A stretch of DNA of 64,000 nt, from assembly GCA_964017235.1 (NCBI GenBank), contig OZ024934.1, positions 91,912,706 to 91,976,705 on the forward strand, given 5' to 3'. Source of the DNA: Sabellastarte sp. h YS-2021 (lineage: Eukaryota > Annelida > Polychaeta > Sabellida > Sabellidae). The notes under the pieces are model-generated. The model had not been told where the DNA came from. It saw only the letters and a program-made list of their open reading frames with translations, and did not search any database. The translations under genes and the position numbers were made by a program. Below are positions 39,601-51,600 of the stretch, in pieces (the stretch's first letter is position 1; each line of letters begins with the position of its first letter).

Positions 39601-42600
39601 AATCATTTTCAAAACTCTGGTACTCGTAAAAAAGTACCTTACCACTGGCAAGCCAAAGTACTTTGCTCCGTATTTGTCTTTATGTACATCTGCTGTTAAA
39701 ATAAGACATAGTAATCCAGAAAAGATGTTTCTCGAAGTTCCCTTCTACAGCTCTTCAGTTCATAAATCCAAAGTTCATTTCAACAAGTGTTTCTCATATG
39801 ATGCTCCAAAATTTTGGAATGATTGTCAATGGAAATTCGAACCACTCCTACGCTATCAGGTTTCAAGAGGTGACTTAAACTTATCTCTTTCAGAAGTCTT
39901 TTCTACACTAGGTTTTCTCACTACCAAACATCGATAGTCCCCTGGTGACAACCTGATTATATATTATGACTTCTGATTTATACATTACAATTTGGATGGT
40001 GTGCCTTAGAATCCGCTAGATAAGAGATTAAGCACTGATACCTATAACATTTTTTAAGTTGCAGGTCCGCTGGATGTGGAAGGTTTTCTAGTAAACTTTG
40101 TACAATGTTACAAAGTGAATTGTAACAACATACACTTTAACATCTCTTTGGCGTCAGAATTTCCTTTGGTACAGTTAATCATTGCTCCATTGGTAGCAAG
40201 TGGTTTGGTCTCTCTCAATATTCATAAGAACATAGATGCAGTTGAATAGGGCCTTAGGGAATGGTTATATGAATTTGACCCTTTCAAATGTTTCAGTTGT
40301 ATTTTTATGTTTATGAAATCAAAATAATGCTGATTTCGAATTGTATGAAAAGCCTAGACCTTGTGTGCAATATCCGTTTATTCTAGCCACCTGATACAGT
40401 AGGGCATTATGATTTCATAATGTGTAGTCCCTCTAAATGGCATGTCTGATGCTGGGATATTGTAATTCAGTCCTATTCCTCTAGATACTTGTGGGGGAGG
40501 GGAGACACGGTGGCAGAGTGGTAACACTCTCACCTCCCACCTCTGAGATTGGAGTTCAAATCCTAACCCGACCTCAAGTGGGAAAGCTGGTAGTTGCTTG
40601 CCGTTTGTCGGCAGTTTACAGTACAGAACCTTGACCAACTGTATGTACTGGTTTCCTCTGCCCATGAAACTACCCGTCATGATATGACCTATACAATGTG
40701 TTGAAAGTGACGCAAAACCCAAGTAAGTAAATAATAGATACTTGTGTGTATGAGAAAAACACATAGATGTGGGGAATCATGCCAAGTCTTAAAAAGACAT
40801 TAGAATTCATGATTTCTATTTGAAATTTATACTTTATTCAGTGTATCATTTGCCTACAGGTTCAATTCGGGAAATTATTATAGTAAAGAACATTTTAATA
40901 CACTGAGCAAAAAAAATTGTTCCACAACACCCATTCAGTGCTATGTAAATAACCCACCAGCAGAGCCATTGTAAAAAGTCTATTTGATTGAAAAAACATC
41001 TATTGCATACACTTGGAGTCTCCTAGGTTAAACTTTATACTACCCATTATATCACATTAATGTAAGGCTTTTATTTTTAACCTTCTGATGTTGTATAGAA
41101 AATCAGTCCTTATCTATTTGGATAATGGAGATTCTACTAACATTTTATTTGTATGTATTGAATCAGTAGTCCAGTCATTTTTTGGCTCCAAAAATTTGTG
41201 TGTTCAATTGAATTTAAGTGTCACTGAATACCCTTTAAGGGGACATTTTAACCTTGGATTTAGATTTGGTAATTGTGCGATCTTTGGCATGCCATAAAGC
41301 TCTAATACAGTGTAGAAGAACATGTATGATGACACTGTGAGTGTTAGCTTATTACACAACAGATAACTTTCTTTATCTTGAAATTGAGAAGGATAGCTTT
41401 CACTGAGGGTTTTATTTGATCAGGTGTCAGCAGTAGTACTGTAAATGTTATTAATTCTGTAAAAACATTCATCTTAAAATCTTTTCTCTTAAAAGTTGTG
41501 ATAAATATTCTTTTATCTTGGCTTTCACTTTTGTAGCATGGGTTTGTGTCTGTCGCAGAGTATAATATGAAAAATATCTGATATAAATTAAACTGATCTT
41601 TAGTCTTAACCCCATTCAAGACCTTAACAGTCAGCCAGCAATTGATAACAAAGAACTTTCATCAGTGTCTATATGGATATTTACTTTCCCTTACCACTTG
41701 GTAAATTGAACCCTTTTCAGATTGGACCTAATTGATTAACTTGTTCTTTATGACAACATGAAAAAGATAAGAAAAACTTGAGGTTTGAGTTTTGGCAATA
41801 TAAACTGTTAACTCTGGAATTTCCTATAGTAGTGTGAAAGTACTGCCCAATTGGTGTTGGTGAAAGGGTTGAAACCTCAGAATGTATCTCACAAAATAAT
41901 TGCACCTTGTACTTAAGTAAAAAATACTTGATACCATGTTGTAACTCTGACTTTCTTTGAAAGTGTGACATATTACACATTACAATATTAAAGGACATCA
42001 AAACCCATCTTTTACTTTAAGAATATATAAAAAGCTAGCTCAGAGGTAGGTACCTTTAAATAAATAAGTAAAATATTTACAAAAAGCCCTCCATAATTCA
42101 TTACAGACAAGTTTTCACTGAGACATTTGATGTATGAGGTTAAAAAAATAATAAATACATTTGTATAAGGATATGACAGAGTGATGTGTGTTAATGACAG
42201 AGATAATGCACTTTGTCCTTATGTATTGTATACAATGGGCCTTTTATGTACAAATTATCTCAGCAATTGAAATTCTCTGAATACCCCAAACACCGTAAGA
42301 ACCTGTTGTCTTCTGTACAACCTTCACCACTGAATTGACAGGTAGTATATCCTTTCTTTTAAGCCTCTTCAGCTTGCATTTTTTCTCAACCATTTATGTT
42401 TTTGTGTACATGATTTGTGATTCATTTGGATTTGTGACGACAGCAACCTTTTCCCTCTTTTTATATCTCACAGCTTATCAATACTATTTAACTTTACATT
42501 GTTCCATTGGAAATTCGTTTTATTATTCGAAGTGGCTAACGAACAGGGACCCGGTCAATAGAAGACGTTACTATCGAACGGGTCACGTTTATTCTTTGTA

Positions 42601-45600
42601 CAGATCTGTATGTAAGCATTCTTCATCTTGTCCTTTAATTTCATTGGTTCCTTACCTAATTGGTTTACTAAGTGGGTACTAATTGCTGAAATCGTCAGTA
42701 TGGCTACCCTAACTCTGTATGTTTCTCAATTAGCCTTTTAATTTCATTGGTGGATTATCTGAATTAACGAATACTTGCTACACAAAATGTAGTAAATTGC
42801 ATTCTGACATGATTACTGGGGGGGGGGGGGGGGGGGATTAAATTAGCAATTCAGACATTAACAAATTCTGACGTGATTACTGGGGCCGTATTCTATAACA
42901 GTAATTAGATAAGGTGACCTTAGATCCAAGTAAGGGATGATTTTCACTTTAAATTTTCTTGCACCTTGTATTCACTTGTAAAATAATACAGGGAACCCGA
43001 TCGATAGGTAGCGTTTCTAATGATCAGGGACGGGGTCGATAGACTCTTGCTTTATTATTTTATCTGAAAAGTAAAGATCCTTAGCTAATGGGCATTCAGT
43101 AAATTTTCACCAAAAGTAAAAAAAAACATCTGAAACTCAACATTATATACAGATTATTATTGTGGTATAATCAGGTAAGATTATATCAAGAGTCAAGATC
43201 CTCAGTTCATCTGACCTGTTACCATGTACTAGATTCAAACCCAGTGACCATAGAGGTGATAGCCAAGATGTTTATTGACAATTTGAAAACAAGCAAGTCA
43301 TTATAGTTGGCCTCTTGATTTTTCCAGGAGCTATGATACAGTATTATAAAAATTAGATGAAATAATAAAAATAATTGTGATTCATTAGTTTAAAAATTAT
43401 ATCCTGTTGCCACTTTAGACATGATTTAATTAATGGCTCTTTGTACAAAATTTGAAGTAATTCTGTACATTTCTCTGTGGTAATGAAAACCAGCTATCAT
43501 ATTTCATGCATTCAGACCTGTCGGAATTTTATTGATGGCTCCTTTTGTGTATATTGTAGAAATGCATTTAATTTTTAGTGCTCATAAAGACCTCTGTTTG
43601 GTGAAGTAATACAGAGTTGCAAAGAGTCTTTTGAACTTAAGTGGACAAACATAATGGAATGTCAACATCTCACATTTGTCTATTAAAAATACACCTGAGG
43701 ATGTTTTTTTTTTATTTCAACAATCCTGACACTATGGAAGTATCTATATTCAGATTTAAATATACATGTATATGCTAGAGTACATACACATGTGTTGCAA
43801 GTTACCACACTTACAGTAAAATTGGCGAAATTTGGCCTTAGATCTAAATTACAACCAGTTTCATATTTAATTCTAGAGTAATTATAAAAACAACAAATAA
43901 TGTGACTTTAAGGTTGCCATAACTTGATAAAAGTGGAACATTTAAGATCAAAATAAAGTCAGATTACATATTTCTGATACTGTGGCATATACACCAGGTA
44001 TGACAGACCAAAATGAGACACGGTGCAAGTTACGGGATAAAAACCTCATTTTTTACTTTAAGGTGACCCTAACACTGATGGCAATGACAGCTCCAAAATT
44101 TTAATCACATCTTACTTAAGCATTTAGGGATTATTTCTGTGAAAATTTAAAGAAAATCCATTCATAACTTTTTGAGTTACGCTGTTCACTAACAAAATGA
44201 CAGACAGACAAACCCCAATGATTACAGAACCTCCGTTGTTGGAGGTAATAATGCTTTGTGCTACTTTGAATACTAGTTATGACAGTGTATGATCAATTTC
44301 AGTTTGACACTTGGTTTCAAGCCTTGATACTAAGGGCCATATTCACAGAGATTTAGGTATTTATTTTACCTTTAAACAAAGATTTTTTTTTCTTTTTTGA
44401 GATTTATATCTTATGAATATATTTATTAATTGATTAATAACTTCATCAAATTGAGAATGCTGGCCCCATCTGCTCTAGTTTTGAATTTATCGGTGCCATA
44501 GGCCATATTTTGGAATTGTACGGTACTTAAAAAGAAGTGCACACTTCCTGTTGGTGTTTTATTGGAAATCACTGAGCTGTGAGATGCCTTATTTGATTGT
44601 CAAACAATTGACTACATATTTGTGCATAGAGCTCTCCCCCCCCAAAAAAAAAACATTCTCCAGTATGCTTTGGTCTATGTCTTATACAGATGAAGACATG
44701 TCTTTATACCTATAATTATTATAGTCCGATTTTTGGATACTTGCTTGCATAACAAAACCTACAAACTTGTTTTATAAATACCGGTATAATTTCTATATTA
44801 CATACCTGAAGTCGGACTTATTCACATTTTTTTTTACTTGCTCATTGAACATTGAAAAGATATAAATCTATTTTAGATCGGATACACATAAATCTATTGA
44901 TTATGTCAACACACTACCACCTTTGTAAGTAGTGTGTGTGTATTTGTGTAGGAAGATACTTCTCCAGTTGTTATGTCTCTCTGTGCGTCCTTTTAGCGAG
45001 TGTAATTGCGAAAAAAAAGTGGATGAACTATTCAGAAGCATTGAATTGGTGAAATCTGTGACATAACCAGTAGTCAGGTGTGTAGACTTTGGGATAAAGG
45101 ACAGTTCATTTTGCAGAAGTCATAAGGAGAGTTAGAGTGTACAATGACAATGAGTGTTGAATGACAATTTGAATTATCTTTTTCAAAACTTAATGCAAGT
45201 GAATGGAAAATAGTGCATTGGCTGTCATACATGACGAGTGTATTGTACATTATTTCAGTTGGAACTTTACAAGGGATACACTGTAGATTAACTTGAACCC
45301 ATAATATCCGTAGGATTTGGTTTTAATAATGAAATACACCATCTCCCAAGGTTTGGATCTCAAAATTGTTTGTACTCCTACATAATTTACCACAATTATA
45401 GTATTGTTGGAATCTGTCACCAACATCTAAAGGATTACATCGCTGGAGATTATTCTTGGTGTACTCTACATAAGTGGAGCTTTTAGCAGGTAGAAAAGTG
45501 CACTAATTTTCAAATATATTAAGAAACTCACTGCAACTAATTTTCATTGATGATTAGATTTTAACTATCACTGGTAGTTAATTTTAACTCTCCAAGCTTG

Positions 45601-48600
45601 TTAGCTAAAATAGCTAAACTTTGGCATTTAATATTAGAATGTAATTCAGCAAGAAAACTTTCTACTTGCCCAGTATTAAAGGGTGGACAGTATTAAATTG
45701 CTTTTATGCTTATGATCAGATTAACTAGGAGCAAGTTATGTGTAATATACACACATTGAATTTACTGAAACAGTTCATCACAGACAATGAGATAGACTGT
45801 AGTGAAGTGTTATTGTGAACTCAGTATTTGTAGCTGTATTTTTGTAGCTCAGTATTTTCCAATGGAAAATTAGTGTTTCTTTAACTGTGAATCAAAAGTA
45901 AATATAAACCAGGATATATAATTGTCTTTTCTGTCTTTTCAGAGCACAAAAAGAAAAAGTAAATCAAGGTAAGACTTTTTTGTCAATTTATTTTTTCTGT
46001 CTTCAGTAGGCCTACTGTGAGTTACAATCAAACTATGTAAAGTAGAATGCCCTTTTAAATAGTAATAAGTAACACTTCCATTTTATTGTCCTGAATTTGA
46101 AAAAGTATGACTCTGTAACACCTTATCTGATGAAACTGCACTGGCTTCCTATAAGACAGCACATTGTCTATAAACTGAACCTCAGTGTGTTCAAGGCAAT
46201 TAAGTTCAACAAGAATAGCATAGTTTTAGCCAGAAATTATTTGAACCCTTGTGTCATTTTCTGGTGAACTTAAATGTTAGAGTTCCCCAATTAAATTCTG
46301 ATTGTAATAATGTAATATTTGCAAATTTTGCTGACAAGATACATTATAGTTGGGAATATTGACTTTTAACTAGACTAATTCTGTGATAGATTATAATATC
46401 AATTGGCCAAATTACAGTCATTAGAAATTAGTGTAGTGAGTTATTACCTTATATTTATATGTCAAACATCATATTTCCCTCATTTGAACAGGTATTAACC
46501 ATATATGGAGAATATTATTTATTTAGATCAACATGCCATATTTTTTGGTTCCTGAGGAGAGGAAAAAGGTCATAAATAACGATTTATTTGGGAAGGAAAG
46601 AAACTTAACTATTGTCTCAGATACAGTGGGTCTAATTGCAGGAAATCCTCCCAAGTCTGAACTAGCATATTTGACCATCGCTGTAGTGTGTCATAAGCTT
46701 TATTATGCACACTATGTTATCAAATGAACCCAGTACTTCATTGGGTCAGAAGGGTGATATTTGGCCAAAGAGAAATCCGCACAAGTATGCCTCTGGCCCA
46801 CTTGGAATGTAACATGAATAAATAGCTCTTGAATAGTTTGCGCAGAGATAAGTGATTAACTGTCCTCCACTGTGGTAATGAGAAGGTGTACAAACATCAA
46901 TTCACTGTGTCCCAACAGTCTATATCCAAAGTTACACAGTTACTGGTACATCCATTCTTTCTTGAACCTTTTCGTATCCATGTCTATTTTATTTAATCTT
47001 TATATTACCTCTTGGTATTTTTTTTTGAAATAAAAAAGAACAAAATTTCTTGTGTAATCAGTCTCAGTTCATGTTAACGCTGTATTGCCACATTATTCCA
47101 ATAAAAATTCACCAACAGATGCAAGATTTTTTACTGAATGTGTAGATATGCACACAACACATATAACACTGAAGATAAGCTTTATATTTTAAGATTAAAT
47201 GGTTTTGAGCAATTTACTGGCAAGTTGTTTACGTCCACCATTGTTATGCAAGATTTCATGCGAGACAGGAGCTAGAATTGTTACACGATCCTTCAGAAAC
47301 AGCCAGTGAGTGCTGGTATCAGACACTAGCATATCTACTCAAAATATTATACATCAAAAGAAAGTGCGATCTCTGGATGGAAACAATCGAAACAACAAGC
47401 CAGAACAGTGATTTTCGGAGGATTTTTCTGGAAGACACGTTCTACTAAATCTCGAGAATTCTTGAATTTTAACCCCCGGAAAGGTATTTAACAAAAACAC
47501 TATCTCTGGAACTACTCAATGAATTTCTGTCAAATAAAAGCAACAGAAACTACAAATATTTTTCTTTTGAACAGTATAAATATGATACTTGTAGCTTAAA
47601 TAAAGTAATTATACAAAAACAAATTTCACTTAAATTCCACGGAAATGAAGTTTGTTGACAGGGATCAGCTTTTTCAAATATTTTTAAAACCACTTAATCC
47701 ACAGATGCATATTATATATCATTAGATAACAAATTGAACAGTGTTTCTGTTCATTTTTGCTGTATTTAAATTCTTCCAAAAACAAGACCACTGCCGCGGT
47801 ATATATCTCCCGCCGAGCGTTACAGGGGAAGAAATACTTTTCCAAGATATTCACAATTTTTCATTTTCCGCTAAAATCCAAGATGACGTTTTTCCCCTAG
47901 GCACAGAATACTGTTGTACTACCCTGTGGATCAAAAATTCGCTCGAAATCGCTCTATCTCTTACCATTTTGAAGATATTTTCAATGTTTATTTTCTGCTA
48001 AAATAAAAGATAGCCTCCAAAAGTGGCAAAAATTGAAATTTTTCCCTTTTGCATAGGACACTCTTGTACTACCCTGCGGGTAAAAAAATCGCTCGAAATC
48101 GCTCTCTCTCTTACAGTTTTCGAGATATTCACACTTTTTCATTTTCCGCTAAAATCCAAGATGGCTGCCAAAAGTGGCGAAAATTGAAATTTCTCCCCTT
48201 TGCATAGGATGCTCTTGTACTACCCTGTGTGTCAAAAATTTGCTCGAAATCTCGCTATCTCTTACGGTTTTTGAGATATTCACACTTTTTCATTTTCCGC
48301 AAAATCCAAGAAGGCCGCCAAAATTGGCGATTGAAATTTTCCCCCTTTGCATAGGATACTCTTGTACTACCGTGCGGGTCAAAAATTCGCTCAAAATCGC
48401 TCTATCTTGTATGGTTTTCGAGATATTCACACTTTTTCATTTTCCGCTAAAATCCAAGATGGCCGCCAAAGGTGGGGAAATTGAAATTTTTCCCTTTTGC
48501 ATAGGACACTCTTATACTACCACCCTATGGGTAAAAAAATTCGCTCAAAATCGCTGTATCTCTTACGGTTTTCGAAATATTCACACTTTTTCATTTTCCG

Positions 48601-51600
48601 CTAAAATCCAAGATGGCTGCCAAAAGTGGCGAAAATTGAAATTTTTCCCCTTTGCATAGGACACTCTTATACTTATTATTACCATGAGGGTCAAAAATTC
48701 GATCGAAATCGCTCTATCTCGTATGGTTTTCAAGATATTCACACTTTTTCATTTTCTGCTAAAATCCAAGATGGCCGCCAAAAGTGGCGAAAATTAAAAA
48801 AATTTTCCCTTTGCATAGGATACTCTCGTAGTACCCTGCGTTTCAAAAATTCGCTCGAAATCATTTATCTCTTACGGTTTTCAAGATATTCACACTTTTT
48901 TATTTTCCGCAAATATCAAAGTAGCTATTACTCAGTTAGCTACAGCTCTGAAAATTTGCTATTACACAGTACATCAAAAAGTAGGTGAACAACATACTTT
49001 ACAAAAATCCTCTAAATTCAACAGTTTTGCTATTAAAAGTGATTTACTCAAAGGAAAACAATCAAAGTAGCCATTACTCAGTTAGCTATGGACTTACAGC
49101 TCTGAAACTTTGCCACGACACAGAACATTAAAAAGTAGCTAAACAACATATTTGACAAAAATCCTCTAAATTTAATACTTTTGCAGGTATAAGTGATTTA
49201 CTCAATGGATAACCATAAAAGTAGCTATTACTAAGTTAGCTATGGACCTACAGCTCTCAAAATTTGCCATTACACAGTACATCAAAAAGTAGGTGAATAA
49301 CATATTTGACAAAAATCCTTTAAATTCAACAGTTTTGCTGTTCTAAGTGATTTACTCAATGGAAAACCATCAGAGTAGCTATTACTCAGGTAGCTATGGA
49401 GATACAGCTGTGAAAATTTTACATGACACAGTACATCAAAAAGTAAGTGAACAACATATTTGACAATAATTCTCTAAATTCAATAGTTTTGGAGTTATAA
49501 GTGATTACTCAATGTTGAAATTCAAAGTAGCCATTACTCAGTTAGCTATGGAGATACAGCTCTGAAACTTAGCCACGACACAGAACATTAAAAAGTAACT
49601 GATTAACATATTTGACAAAAATCCTTTAAATTCAACAGTTTTGCTGTTCTAAGTGATTTACTCAATGTTTAAATTAAGAAATTTCAAAGCAGCTATTACT
49701 CAGTTAGCTATGGACTTACAGCTCCGAAAATTCACCACGACACAGTACATCAAAAAGTAGGTGAACAATATATTTGACAAAAATCCTCTATATTCAATAG
49801 TTTTTGAGTTATAAGTGACTTTCTCAATGGTCAAATGTTAAACTTAGTGTAGCTATTACTCAGCTAGCTATGGTGCTACGCCTTGGAAACCTCACCATGA
49901 TATAGTACATGAAGGAGTTGTTCAACAACATATTTGAGACCAATATTGTAACAGTTACAAAGATAAAAGCAACTTACTCATTTTGATCATTGTTAAAAAC
50001 AGAAAATAGCTATTACTCACTTAGCTATCAAATAGACCCCTAAAAATGGTACCATCTTGTAGGCATGGAGAAAGTAGCTGAACAACATATTTTACAGAAA
50101 TGTTCCAAATGCAGTTGTTTTGGAGTTATGAGCACTTTACTGAAAGTAGCCACCATTGCTATTACTTTTCTATGGAAATAGGTCTGAAAAAACAGCATCA
50201 AATGAAAAGACATAAGCAAAAATCAATACCAAGCAAGGTATTGAAATAATAAAGCTACATATACAATTTGGTGATGATACGTGCAAATACCCATGGCAGA
50301 GCACCCCAAAAAAAACCATGGCAGCCATGTTGTTAACACCCGTGGCGGCCATTTTGTTTTTCAGAATCAGCCGAAAAAGATTCCCAGGCAAGTTTTTCCA
50401 TTGATGAATTTATCCTGCAAATTTGGAATCTCTAGCTATAATATTTTAAGAGATAGAAAGGCTTTTGTAAAAGCATGACGAACGGACGCACGCACGGACG
50501 GACGACATTTTATAATCTCCCGTACCGGGCCTATCGGCCGGCAGGAGATAATAAGGGAGAAAAAATTGTTGAAAGTCAAGTTTATTTTTTGAATATTTTC
50601 CTTACCCTGGTGTAATTTAAAGACTTGAAAATGGATTTTATGAGAACCAAGACTTATTTCACTGTGAGAGTCCATGAAATAAAATTTAAAAACTCATAGT
50701 TTAGTAACTGGATGTATCTTATTAATATTTGTTGAGGAATATCAGTAGAATCTTACTTGTACCCCATTTTCATACTTTGGTAACCCATTTTTGATCCCCC
50801 ATGGGGTACACAGTACCATGTACCCTACATTTTGTAACCCTAACACAAACACTTGTAATGTCATAGATTGTCTTACAGTTGTATATCTGGGTTACCACTA
50901 GCCATAATTAACATTAATTTCCTGTGAAAGGATTCATGATCTGTACTTTGTACATTTTCCTCACCATTTCTTTTTAAAGTAACAGATTCTTTGACCCTTG
51001 TTGCTGTGGTATATTTAGTCTTAGTATAAAGGTCCATTATCAGCAAAGTAATAAACTCTCTAATCTTACAGTGGTCAATCCTCAATTCCTCATTTGCTCA
51101 CAAGTTCAAACATTTCACTTAATGGATTTTAAAGCAAAAATAGCTATTTTTATAGGTATTATCATCCATCTCTCCACCACCACCCCAAAGTGAACCAATC
51201 TCTGACCCCATGTTTTGCACTATATCAATCCCTTGTGATTCAACTTAATGTCACCCTTAAGTGGAAAACTCTTGTGCTCATTATCATCATATATTGGTAT
51301 TTTTCATGACACCTTATGATTTTATCTGTTGATTCAGAACTTTAGATGTGGATGGGGAACCTTATTTAAAATAAACTGGCCACTATCAAGACATGGGCCT
51401 TTGACCAGTTGACCGGTCTCACTGTAACTAATGACAGACCACCCACTATTTTGTATAGCTTAAATATTATAGATTAGCCTTTCATGAGCCTTAAATATAT
51501 TGCAGCATATCTCCCATGCTGAATCTTTTCAAAACATTCGTATTTAGCACAGCTTGTGTTGTGGCAACTTTCTGTGGGTAGAGTGTGGAATATGGAGTTT

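Larger units (their letters stand above)
47787..50553 (-). mobile_element. Element D: tandem-cored element, reversed, complete ends
   Basis: Its 5' end is at the right: a complex hairpin at 50512-50553 with TATCTCCTGCC as outer terminus and inner GGCCTATCGGCC, next to a GACGGACGGAC-type run (50478-50506, GGACGCACGCACGGACGGAC on the + strand). The 3' end is at the left: TATCTCCCGCC on the + strand (47804-47814), the inverted 5' terminus at 10 of 11 positions, and then the stem-loop ACCACTGCCGCGGT (47787-47800). Two arrays fill it. A subterminal module at 50300-50460 is clearly related to element E. Confidence 0.8.

Noticed and set aside
21608-40735. tRNA genes at B-box-like sequences (19913, 20517, 20651, 21660, 40550, 59518)
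   Set aside because: None forms a full cloverleaf, and most are followed by a shared SINE body and an AAATAAAT-type tail. They are SINE heads.
42335-42682. 115-codon hydrophobic open frame as a membrane protein gene
   Set aside because: No family resemblance, no supporting exon structure, and it ends in sequence containing a local repeat. Hydrophobicity follows from T-rich DNA.
47741-48988. + strand open frames of 86, 161 and 120 codons
   Set aside because: They cover the first array of element D and repeat the same peptide per monomer (for example GYSCTT, FHFP). No start context or domain.
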